Origin: Proteocatella sp051653405
Lineage (GTDB): Bacteria; Bacillota; Clostridia; Peptostreptococcales; Filifactoraceae
Direction: 5' to 3'
Length of the DNA: 41,283 nucleotides
Assembly: GCA_051653405.1 (NCBI GenBank)
Contig: JBOFWC010000101.1
Location: 1 to 41,283 of the forward strand
How positions within the stretch are numbered: the stretch's first letter is position 1; the number at the start of each line of letters is the position of its first letter. The notes below the pieces were generated by a model, which was not told the origin of the DNA, searched no databases, and worked only from the letters and a program-made list of their open reading frames with translations. The translations under genes and the position numbers were made by a program. Shown here one piece after another: positions 34,968-41,283 of the stretch.

Positions 34968-34996
34968 ATAAACCGCCTCCTTTATCTCTTAATTTT

Positions 34997-35025
34997 ATTA
35001 TACTCTACTTGTCAAGTCTCTACAA
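34997..35025 (-). promoter_or_regulatory. Promoter of the DUF2156-comEC-holA operon with spacer palindrome
   Basis: On the minus strand, TTGTAG (35020-35025), a 17-base spacer and a consensus TATAAT (34997-35002). The spacer holds a perfect palindrome, ACTTGTCAAGT (35007-35017), a possible operator. Confidence 0.6.
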
Positions 35026-35036
35026 CCAATCTTAAT

Positions 35037-36281
35037 TTAAAAGTTTATTTCATTAGGAAAAGCTTCATTTTTCATTATTCCCCACATTTTATCTATATAT
35101 GAAAGCGTATAATAATTCTCATAATGATGATAATAAAATGCCCCTTTCATAGTCATTCTATATTCTCCATCCGTCTCAGTAAAAAATCCCAGTTTCTTTG
35201 CAAGCCAAAATTCTAACCCATATATCTTCTTTAAAGGCACTCCAAAAAACTCTTCAAATCCTTGAGAACTTACTCTTGTTGTATATGCTGTCCAAAATAG
35301 ATAATATATCATTCTCTGTCTTTTCGTAAACCTTATTGTAAGTGATGTAGGAATCAGATTTTTATCTATTCGCTTTTGATATTCCGCCACTGAAAATGTA
35401 TTTATTTTGAATTGGTCTTTTAATAATGTAGTTGCTGAACATCCAAATCCCAAAAAATTATCCCTTGTCATTGAGGAATACTTTGATATTTTATTCTTTG
35501 AAAAGGTCCATATTGAACCTCTCTCATATCCTTTTTCTTTGCAGTACAAAGTTATATCATCCATGAGCTTTCGTTTTTCTTTTTTTGTCATGCCAGAAAC
35601 CTTGCTATCTGTGAATGAAAAATCTATAAACGGATAAACTGCAATATGGTTAGCCCCATTTGAAAAAGCCATTTCTATATCATGCTTTAAATCTTCTATA
35701 TTTTGATTTGGAAGCGCAAAAATAAAATCCATAGATACGGTGTCAAATGAAACCTTGCTTAAGGCTTTAAACATTTTTTCGTAGTCTATTTTATCTCTTC
35801 CTAAGGTTTCTAAAAACTTATCTTGAAATGACTGAATACCTATGCTTATCTTATTAATGCCTGCTTCTTTTAATATAAGCAGTTTTTCTTCAGTAACATC
35901 TTCTGGATGAAGTTCTATTCCAATTCCCTCTTGTATGGTAAAATATTTTTCCACTGTTTCTATAATTTCTTTAAGTCTATTTAATGCTAATGTCGGCGTT
36001 CCTCCACCAAAGTAAAGACTTGTAACTGTCCTTTTTTTATTTCCTACCATATTTATTTCTTTTATTAAATAGTCTATATATTCTTCACATATATCTTTTT
36101 TATATACTACTTTACAATACGGGCAAAACGAACATATTTTTCTACAAAAAGGAATATGTATATATAGTCCCAAATTCTTTTCGTCACAAAAATTCAATTC
36201 GTTATCATATTCATTAGTAAAGCTAAATGGTTTAAAAGATTTAAGAAGCCACATTCTTGTAGCAGTTGTCAATATACTCAT
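35037..36281 (-). CDS. HemW/HemN-like radical SAM protein
   Basis: 414 residues. The core has the HemN-family pattern GLYIHIPFCRKICSFCPYC: CxxxCxxC with a fourth cysteine three residues on, where HemW has YCDF. SLYFGGGTPTLA binds SAM, and ELHPEDVTEEKL and SIGIQSFQDKFLE follow. A HemN_C-like winged domain lies near the end. About 35 extra residues precede the core (TATRMWLLKSFKPF), perhaps a membrane-surface helix. The true HemW lies elsewhere (14963), and the altered motif points to another job. It follows another radical SAM gene after 21 bases, so the two probably act on one pathway, unknown to me. ATG at 36281 is preferred over TTG at 36284. Confidence 0.82.
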   Translation of the reverse strand: MSILTTATRMWLLKSFKPFSFTNEYDNELNFCDEKNLGLYIHIPFCRKICSFCPYCKVVYKKDICEEYIDYLIKEINMVGNKKRTVTSLYFGGGTPTLALNRLKEIIETVEKYFTIQEGIGIELHPEDVTEEKLLILKEAGINKISIGIQSFQDKFLETLGRDKIDYEKMFKALSKVSFDTVSMDFIFALPNQNIEDLKHDIEMAFSNGANHIAVYPFIDFSFTDSKVSGMTKKEKRKLMDDITLYCKEKGYERGSIWTFSKNKISKYSSMTRDNFLGFGCSATTLLKDQFKINTFSVAEYQKRIDKNLIPTSLTIRFTKRQRMIYYLFWTAYTTRVSSQGFEEFFGVPLKKIYGLEFWLAKKLGFFTETDGEYRMTMKGAFYYHHYENYYTLSYIDKMWGIMKNEAFPNEINF

Positions 36282-36302
36282 CAATCACCTCATAATAATT
36301 TA

Positions 36303-37205
36303 TTAAATATATTTTAAATACGTTTTTAGCATTTCTAAAATCAGCTTTAAATTTCCTTTAAATAAAAGTGTATACTCTGCCACAAAAAAATATCCACAAG
36401 CATCACAAAGCCCCTCTTCTTCAATACATCTTCCGCATATACTTATTTTGCCATTTTCTATTACTACACATTGATAACAGGGCGTTGGAAAATTATTATC
36501 TATTATATATGGAAAGGCACTTTTTAAATTAAAAACAGGCGCTCCCTCATCCATCATTTTAGTTATTTCATCACAGCAAGATTTTTTTTCAGCTCTGCTT
36601 AAGGCAAGCTCTGCTGTATTTGGATAAGGCGTATGAAAATTAAACGATACCGCCCTTACATTTTCCATTTCTTTCGCAAGCATGCATACATCTTTAATTT
36701 TATCTTTATTTATTTGATTTACCGCCATATAAAAACATATATTGTTAGACGTTGAGTTCTTTATATTATCCATAATTTTGGAATATGTATCTCCACGTAT
36801 CTCATTATGTTTTTCTTCATCTCCATCTAAACTTAAAAGAATTAGGTCTGCTTCTGGTAAATCGAGTTCAAACGTTCCATTTGTAACTGTATTTACTATC
36901 AAAAATCCCATGGCTTTTGCTTCTTTAACTAGATCTCTTAAAGTTTTCCCCTTATCCGTCCACATAAAGGTTTCTCCACCACAAAAAAATAATATCCTTA
37001 CCCCCATGTCATAAAGCGTTCTCATCTCGACTTTTACCTGTTCGTAAGGATGAATAACGGATGTAATATTGTTTACAGAACAATGCTTACACGATAGATT
37101 GCATCTATCAGTAAGAATTACAGTACCTAAAATAGGCTTTTTTTGTTTAAATAAAACAGTTTTTATTGCAAAATTCATAAAATATAAAAATGATGATATT
37201 TTCAT
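36303..37205 (-). CDS. Radical SAM protein with C-terminal cysteine cluster
   Basis: 300 residues. VILTDRCNLSCKHCSVNN (Cys35, 39, 42) is the radical SAM site, FFCGGETFMW the SAM-binding GGE loop. The C-terminus has six cysteines (243, 246, 257, 260, 267, 270) spaced CxxC, CxxC, CxxC, which could hold one or two extra 4Fe-4S clusters, like SPASM or twitch domains. Both ends carry amphipathic hydrophobic helices (SSFLYFMNFAIKTVLF at the start; LLFKGNLKLILEML at the end), so I infer a substrate at the membrane. HpnH-type proteins share this general layout. No precursor-peptide gene is visible nearby. It is the first gene of a two-gene unit with the HemN-like protein. GAAGGGAAG precedes the ATG. 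Confidence 0.8.
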   Translation of the reverse strand: MKISSFLYFMNFAIKTVLFKQKKPILGTVILTDRCNLSCKHCSVNNITSVIHPYEQVKVEMRTLYDMGVRILFFCGGETFMWTDKGKTLRDLVKEAKAMGFLIVNTVTNGTFELDLPEADLILLSLDGDEEKHNEIRGDTYSKIMDNIKNSTSNNICFYMAVNQINKDKIKDVCMLAKEMENVRAVSFNFHTPYPNTAELALSRAEKKSCCDEITKMMDEGAPVFNLKSAFPYIIDNNFPTPCYQCVVIENGKISICGRCIEEEGLCDACGYFFVAEYTLLFKGNLKLILEMLKTYLKYI

Positions 37206-37324
37206 AAGCTTCCCTTCGACTCTTTTTAATATTCTAAAATTATATCTTTATTCTACTACATATATTTGAATTTTACCAAAAATTAAATTTTAAAAACTTA
37301 AACTTGCTCTTTATAAACAAAAAA

Positions 37325-37353
37325 GGGGCTGTCGCCTATTTCACGACAGCCCC
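37325..37353 (-). terminator. Terminator of the chemotaxis receptor gene
   Basis: A strong 10-base GC-rich stem, GGGGCTGTCG/CGACAGCCCC, followed on the minus strand by six T. It is the only GC-rich hairpin in the window. Confidence 0.92.
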
Positions 37354-37391
37354 AACTTAATTCATGTTTCTTTCTATAAAACAGCTAAAAT

Positions 37392-39431
37392 CTATTCTTT
37401 AAATTCAAATCTTCCAACAAGATCTTTTAGAATCTGAGCTTGAGCTGAAAGTTCTTCACTTGTAGCTGCACTCTCCTCGGCAGTTGCTGAATTTGAATGA
37501 ACTACATCTGATATAGATCCCATACTTTTCTCAACATAGTTCATAGCGTCGGATTGTTCTACTGAGGCATCTGATATTTCCTGAATTTTTTCAGTTACAT
37601 GATTTACCTTATCTACTATACGTGAAAGGAATATTCCTGTATCATCGGCTATTCCTTTCCCCTTGTCTACTACACTTACAGTACTTCCTATAAGCTCCGT
37701 TATACTCTTAGCTGCTTCTGCTGATTTTTGTGCAAGATTTCTAACTTCATCCGCAACTACAGCAAAACCCTTACCTGCATTACCTGCACGTGCAGCTTCT
37801 ACCGCAGCATTTAAAGCAAGTATATTGGTTTGGAATGCTATATCATCTATAGTTTTTATAATCTTGCTCATCTCTCCAGATTTTTCTGTTATCTCTTGCA
37901 TTGCATATATCATTTCCTGCATCTTTTCATTACCTTTAGCTACTTCTATGCTAGTTTCCTTCGAAACCTTATCTACATCCTTTGCATTTTGAGTATTTTT
38001 ACTATTATGTTCAGTTATATTAGATACTCTACTTGAAAGTTCTTCTATTGAGGATACCTGCTGAACGGTTCCATTGCTAAGTGCCTGAGCTCCCATTGAA
38101 ACCTGTTCTGAGCCACTTGCTACTTGATCTGCAGCTACCTTTATTTGAACAAAAGTTTCTGTAAGATTGTCTGATATATTGAGTAACGCCGCTTTTATCT
38201 TGCTAAACTCGCCTATATATTCCTGCTTAAGCTCAAAGTTTATGTTTCCTTCTGCTATTTTATCAAGCGTAAATGCAATTTCATCAAGATATGCCTTGTA
38301 ATCAAGTAATGTAGCCCCTATAAATTTAAATGAGTCAACCAGTTTTCCAACTTCCCCTTTGGCTCTTACATCAACTGACACATCAAAATGTCCATCTGCT
38401 ATTTCCTGAGCTGCTTTTGTTACAGCTTTTATAGGATTTGCAATATTTGAACTGACTCCAGCTCCTACAAATATTGCAAATACAATTATTGCTAACATTG
38501 CTATAATTACAATATTTCTCATATTATCTACTACGCCAAGAAGTGCTTTTTCCGAAAATACAGCTACATATTTCCATCCATTTTGATCAGCCTCAGCCAC
38601 CTTCACATAAAAACTCTGTCCATTTATTTTAACTTGCTCAAACTGTGCATTTTGTTCAACTGCATTTACAAAGTCACTATCATATACTTCACTCATATTC
38701 TTAAAATTATTTTCTTTATTTGAAGGATCCGCTATAATTGTGCCATCTGCTCCTACAAGCATATAATAGCCCTTGCCTTCTACGCTAGCTTGTTCGAACA
38801 TACTAGAAAGTTTTTCAAGACTTATGTCTAGAGCCATAACTCCAATCACTTTGCCATCGTCGTTCTTTATCGCCTGAGATATCCCTATTATAGTTATATC
38901 ATCAGTTGCAAAGTAATACGGTGGACTAACCACAGGCTCTCCATTTGCAGCTATGGCTGGTGCATACCAAGGTCTTACTCTAGGATCAAATGCCCCATCC
39001 ATACTTCCTTCTGGATACTGAATATATCCCCCATCTTCAGTTCCCATATAAACATATTGATATGCCGGGTGACTGCTTCCAAATTCTTCAAACTGTTTAA
39101 ATATATTAGCTTCTACTGCAGAATTTTCTTTTGGCGTCATCTGTATTTTTTCTGTATTATTTACATATGAGGCTAAGCTGTCGTCTGCTTTTTCAACTAC
39201 ACTACTATTAGCAAAATACGATACATTCTCCTTCATTGTGTCAAATATAACATCAATATTATCACTGACAAGCGTTAATTGCCCATCTACCGCACTTTCC
39301 TGTTGATCAACAAGTGCTTTTTGAAACTGTGAAAGAAAAAATACAGACATTATTAAAAGCGGAAGTACCGCAAATAATATGAGCATCATATTTAATTTAA
39401 CTTTTAAAGACTGCGTATCTAGTTTCTTCAT
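37392..39431 (-). CDS. Methyl-accepting chemotaxis protein with dCache domain
   Basis: 679 residues. An N-terminal membrane helix (about 12-30), an extracellular dCache domain (about 35-300, with AFDPRVRPWYAPAI), a second helix (about 308-330), HAMP, and a signalling coiled coil whose tip reads IAFQTNILALNAAVEAARAG and KGFAVVADEVRNLA, unchanged from other receptors. dCache receptors of this type often bind amino acids. No CheBR-binding pentapeptide is seen at the end (FEFKE). It shows that the host is probably motile and pairs logically with the cyclic di-GMP genes in the window. AGGGGG precedes the ATG. The gene is alone, with its own terminator. Confidence 0.96.
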   Translation of the reverse strand: MKKLDTQSLKVKLNMMLILFAVLPLLIMSVFFLSQFQKALVDQQESAVDGQLTLVSDNIDVIFDTMKENVSYFANSSVVEKADDSLASYVNNTEKIQMTPKENSAVEANIFKQFEEFGSSHPAYQYVYMGTEDGGYIQYPEGSMDGAFDPRVRPWYAPAIAANGEPVVSPPYYFATDDITIIGISQAIKNDDGKVIGVMALDISLEKLSSMFEQASVEGKGYYMLVGADGTIIADPSNKENNFKNMSEVYDSDFVNAVEQNAQFEQVKINGQSFYVKVAEADQNGWKYVAVFSEKALLGVVDNMRNIVIIAMLAIIVFAIFVGAGVSSNIANPIKAVTKAAQEIADGHFDVSVDVRAKGEVGKLVDSFKFIGATLLDYKAYLDEIAFTLDKIAEGNINFELKQEYIGEFSKIKAALLNISDNLTETFVQIKVAADQVASGSEQVSMGAQALSNGTVQQVSSIEELSSRVSNITEHNSKNTQNAKDVDKVSKETSIEVAKGNEKMQEMIYAMQEITEKSGEMSKIIKTIDDIAFQTNILALNAAVEAARAGNAGKGFAVVADEVRNLAQKSAEAAKSITELIGSTVSVVDKGKGIADDTGIFLSRIVDKVNHVTEKIQEISDASVEQSDAMNYVEKSMGSISDVVHSNSATAEESAATSEELSAQAQILKDLVGRFEFKE

Positions 39432-39679
39432 GAATTTTCCCCCTAAAATTATATAGACTATTTTTTAACAACTATATTACACTAATATATACCCATTTTC
39501 AAGTGATTCTTTCATTTTTTGTAAGAATTTTTTGAACTTTCCTTCTTTTTATCGTTTTAAAATTCAAACTTTCCTATAGCTATACTCAAAAATTATTTCC
39601 TAAATTCTTTTAAGTTCTTATATTTGTAATTATTATTTTTTTATATTATAATATTGTATTATCTTTTTTAGGAGGAACT

Positions 39680-40387
39680 ATGGAACAATTTTTTAGAACA
39701 TATCTACTTTTAGGTAAAGAACCCATGGAAAAACTAAAAAACGCTCATGTTGCCGTATTTGGCGTAGGAGGTGTTGGTAGTTTTACCGTGGAAGCGCTTG
39801 TAAGAAGTGGAATTGGAGAGCTTACTATTGTGGACTTTGATACTGTCGATATAAGTAATATAAATCGTCAGCTTCCAGCTACGCTTTCTACTGTAGGTAG
39901 ATTAAAAACTGAAGTTTTAAAAGAACGAATTTTAGATATAAACCCTGATATAAAACTAAATATATTTTCAGAAAAATATCTGCCTGAAAATAGCGCTAAA
40001 TTTTTTGAAGTAGATTATGATTATGTAGTAGATGCTATAGATATAGTAACTTCAAAGATTCATCTTATAAAAACTTGTAAAGATAAAGACATCCCAATCA
40101 TATGCTCTATGGGAATGGGAAACAAGGTAGATCCTACTAAAATCCAAATTACAGATTTAAGTAAAACAAGTATGTGTCCCCTTGCTAAAGTTATGAGAAA
40201 AGAACTTAAAGATAGGGGCATCACAAAACTTGATGTAGTTTATTCTACTGAGCCTGCAAGAAAACCCATAGAAAGTATAAGTGCGCCTGGTAAAAGAGAA
40301 GTTGCTGCAAGCTGTGCTTTTGTCCCTTCTGTTGGTGGTCTTTTTATGGCTTCTTTTGTAATAAGAAAATTAACTGGCGAAATATAA
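39680..40387 (+). CDS. tcdA: tRNA threonylcarbamoyladenosine dehydratase
   Basis: 235 residues. An E1-like ATP-binding fold: AVFGVGGVGSFTVEALVRSGIG, then VDFDTVDISNINRQLPA with the conserved NxNRQ, and YVVDAIDIVTSKIHLI; CSMGMGNKVDPTKIQITDLSKT and SAPGKREVAASCAFVPSVGG mark TcdA (YgdL/CsdL) rather than MoeB or ThiF. TcdA cyclises t6A at position 37 of tRNAs reading ANN codons. In E. coli it works with the CsdA-CsdE sulfur relay; no such genes are near. AGGAGG is 5 bases before the ATG. Confidence 0.93.
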   Translation: MEQFFRTYLLLGKEPMEKLKNAHVAVFGVGGVGSFTVEALVRSGIGELTIVDFDTVDISNINRQLPATLSTVGRLKTEVLKERILDINPDIKLNIFSEKYLPENSAKFFEVDYDYVVDAIDIVTSKIHLIKTCKDKDIPIICSMGMGNKVDPTKIQITDLSKTSMCPLAKVMRKELKDRGITKLDVVYSTEPARKPIESISAPGKREVAASCAFVPSVGGLFMASFVIRKLTGEI

Positions 40388-40439
40388 AAAATATGGCTGA
40401 ATTAAATTCAAAACGAATCTATATTCAGCCATATTTTTT
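40386..40439. terminator. Two-way hairpin terminator
   Basis: A perfect 17-base stem (40386-40402 with 40423-40439; core ATATGGCTGAAT) between tcdA and the DUF3006 gene, with A and T runs at the ends. Its right arm touches the DUF3006 stop codon. Confidence 0.9.
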
Positions 40440-40711
40440 TACTCTTCAAACAGCTCTTCAAATAAACCCTCTATTTTTACTTTTCGCTTTAGAGTTTCTT
40501 CTTTATCAATGGTTATAGCTATATTTTCGTCTATAGTTATATTTTCATCAACAGTTATATCTACACCTATGATTACGCAGTCCCCTTGTTCAGCATCCTT
40601 TGGAAGTTTGCTTTTTGGAATATCTATAAACCTTTTTTTATTATTTGACGATGATTCATCTATTTCTACTACCGCATAATCTCCCTCAAATCTATCAATT
40701 ATACCTCTCAT
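40439..40711 (-). CDS. DUF3006 domain protein with internal repeat
   Basis: 90 residues. MRGIIDRFEGDYAVVEI and IDIPKSKLPKDAEQGDCVII are the DUF3006 pattern, a small beta-barrel-like domain often encoded next to ComEC-like metallo-beta-lactamases, as here: it starts 2 bases after the lactamase stop. Relatives I recall are about 70 residues; the extra length is an ITVDENITIDENIAITID stretch encoded by an 18-base tandem duplication (see the repeat entry). Function unknown. It could modulate the partner enzyme, but that is only context. Confidence 0.85.
   Translation of the reverse strand: MRGIIDRFEGDYAVVEIDESSSNNKKRFIDIPKSKLPKDAEQGDCVIIGVDITVDENITIDENIAITIDKEETLKRKVKIEGLFEELFEE
40523..40558. 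repeat. 18-base tandem duplication inside the DUF3006 gene
   Basis: Units at 40523-40540 and 40541-40558 match at 15 of 18 bases and keep the frame, each coding for ITxDEN with one changed residue. They look like a recent in-frame duplication. Confidence 0.7.
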
Positions 40712-40713
40712 CC

Positions 40714-41283
40714 CTATTTTCCTTTTCTGTATTCATAGCTTCCTATATTTTCTTGATTTACCTGCAAATTCTCTCCATCTGAATATATAATTATATCTCC
40801 CTGTTCATCAGTTCTATAAATTGGAATATCTTTTTTCTTTAGATAATCTAGAATCTCTTTATGAGGATGGGAATATTTGTTCTTATATCCACATGATACT
40901 ATAGCCGTTTCTGGACTTACCGTTTCTAAAAACAGAGGTGTGTTTGAAGTGGAGCTTCCATGGTGTGCAAGCTTTATAACATCTGAATTTAAAAACTCGC
41001 CATATTTTTTAAGCATAGCGCTCTCATTTTCCTTTTCCGCATCCCCTGTAAGTAAAAATGTATTTTTGCCATAAGAAAGCTTTACCACAGCTGAATACGC
41101 ATTGTTATCACTATAATCTTTGTTTTCTGGACTTAGAAATACAGCTTCAGTCTTAGGATCAAATGAAATTTCTTTGTCCGAAACTGCTGCCTTTATCTTA
41201 AGGCCCTTCTCTTTAGCTGCTGTAAGTACATCTTCAAAAGTTTTTGTAGTATGCATTTTTTTAGGCATATAAAAATCCCCTAT
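40714..41283 (-). CDS. ComEC-like metallo-beta-lactamase, 3' part of gene
   Basis: At least 189 residues, cut at the 5' side by the window edge. The frame stays open past the ATG at 41268 (IGDFYMPKKMHTTKTF), and GNFYMPK-type text is internal in relatives, so that ATG is not the start. The visible part has FLLTGDAEKENESAM (a zinc-ligand aspartate), DVIKLAHHGSSTSNTP and SHPHKEILDYL, as in the lactamase domain of ComEC and its stand-alone, often secreted, relatives. The HxHxDH motif expected before it lies outside. Such proteins are probably phosphodiesterases or nucleases. The DUF3006 gene follows after 2 bases. Confidence 0.88.
   Translation of the reverse strand: MGDFYMPKKMHTTKTFEDVLTAAKEKGLKIKAAVSDKEISFDPKTEAVFLSPENKDYSDNNAYSAVVKLSYGKNTFLLTGDAEKENESAMLKKYGEFLNSDVIKLAHHGSSTSNTPLFLETVSPETAIVSCGYKNKYSHPHKEILDYLKKKDIPIYRTDEQGDIIIYSDGENLQVNQENIGSYEYRKGK

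Noticed and set aside
35037..36281. Second hemW gene
   Set aside because: The YCDF signature is replaced by FCPYC and there is an N-terminal extension; the canonical HemW is at 14963.
37206..37391. Riboswitch or small RNA in the 186-base gap
   Set aside because: The only structure is a GC-rich hairpin followed by T residues on the minus strand, which is explained as the terminator of the chemotaxis receptor gene.
40714..41268. Complete 184-residue protein starting at the ATG at 41268
   Set aside because: The frame is open beyond that ATG to the window edge, and the sequence across it matches the interior of ComEC-like lactamases.

Overview
The window looks like chromosomal DNA from a low-GC, Gram-positive anaerobe of the class Clostridia. 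Support comes from the strong A+T bias, GGAGG-type ribosome binding sites, frequent TTG and GTG starts, short T-tailed hairpin terminators, ferredoxin- and NuoEF-type soluble electron transfer, oligoendopeptidase F, and HD-GYP signalling proteins. A Peptostreptococcaceae/Acetoanaerobium-like host fits, but that is inference. I found no rRNA, tRNA, phage, transposase or CRISPR array, and no gene-free gap exceeds 300 bases.

Left part (1-8.9 kb). A partial membrane-anchored gene sits at the edge. It is followed by an SPFH-domain protein coupled to a zinc-ribbon membrane protein, a PhzF-family enzyme, and a glutathione-peroxidase gene co-directional with an isolated Cas6b-like RNA endonuclease. 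Next come a PIN-like nuclease, a sensor kinase with an extracellular solute-binding domain, and an HD-GYP protein with a PilZ-like end.

Redox part (8.9-14.7 kb). A tight three-gene operon on the minus strand encodes a NuoE-like protein, a NuoF/HydB-like protein and a 1170-residue fusion. The fusion joins a NuoG-type 2Fe-2S domain, a GltD/NfnB-type FAD/NAD(P) module, ferredoxin clusters and a degenerate molybdopterin-type domain. It has the cofactor set expected of a soluble electron-bifurcating or confurcating oxidoreductase, but no visible H-cluster and no Cys/Sec molybdenum ligand. This is the most interesting biochemical system in the window.

Middle (15-26.2 kb). This holds hemW followed by a ClC-type Cl-/H+ antiporter with a TrkA-C tail, then a MarR repressor and a MATE exporter behind an almost textbook autoregulated promoter. 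It continues with an M3 oligopeptidase, a two-gene kinase/HD-GYP response-regulator operon, and a small ferredoxin plus NapH-like membrane iron-sulfur pair.

Right part (26.2-41.3 kb). This holds housekeeping genes (dxs, lepA, rpsT, holA, comEC) and a GNAT/DUF2156 pair; the DUF2156 gene seems to start with ATT. Two adjacent radical SAM genes follow, then a chemotaxis receptor, tcdA, a DUF3006 gene and the 3' part of a ComEC-like metallo-beta-lactamase gene cut by the window edge. Several starts were moved from the longest open frame to the codon that fits the ribosome binding site; each entry says so.
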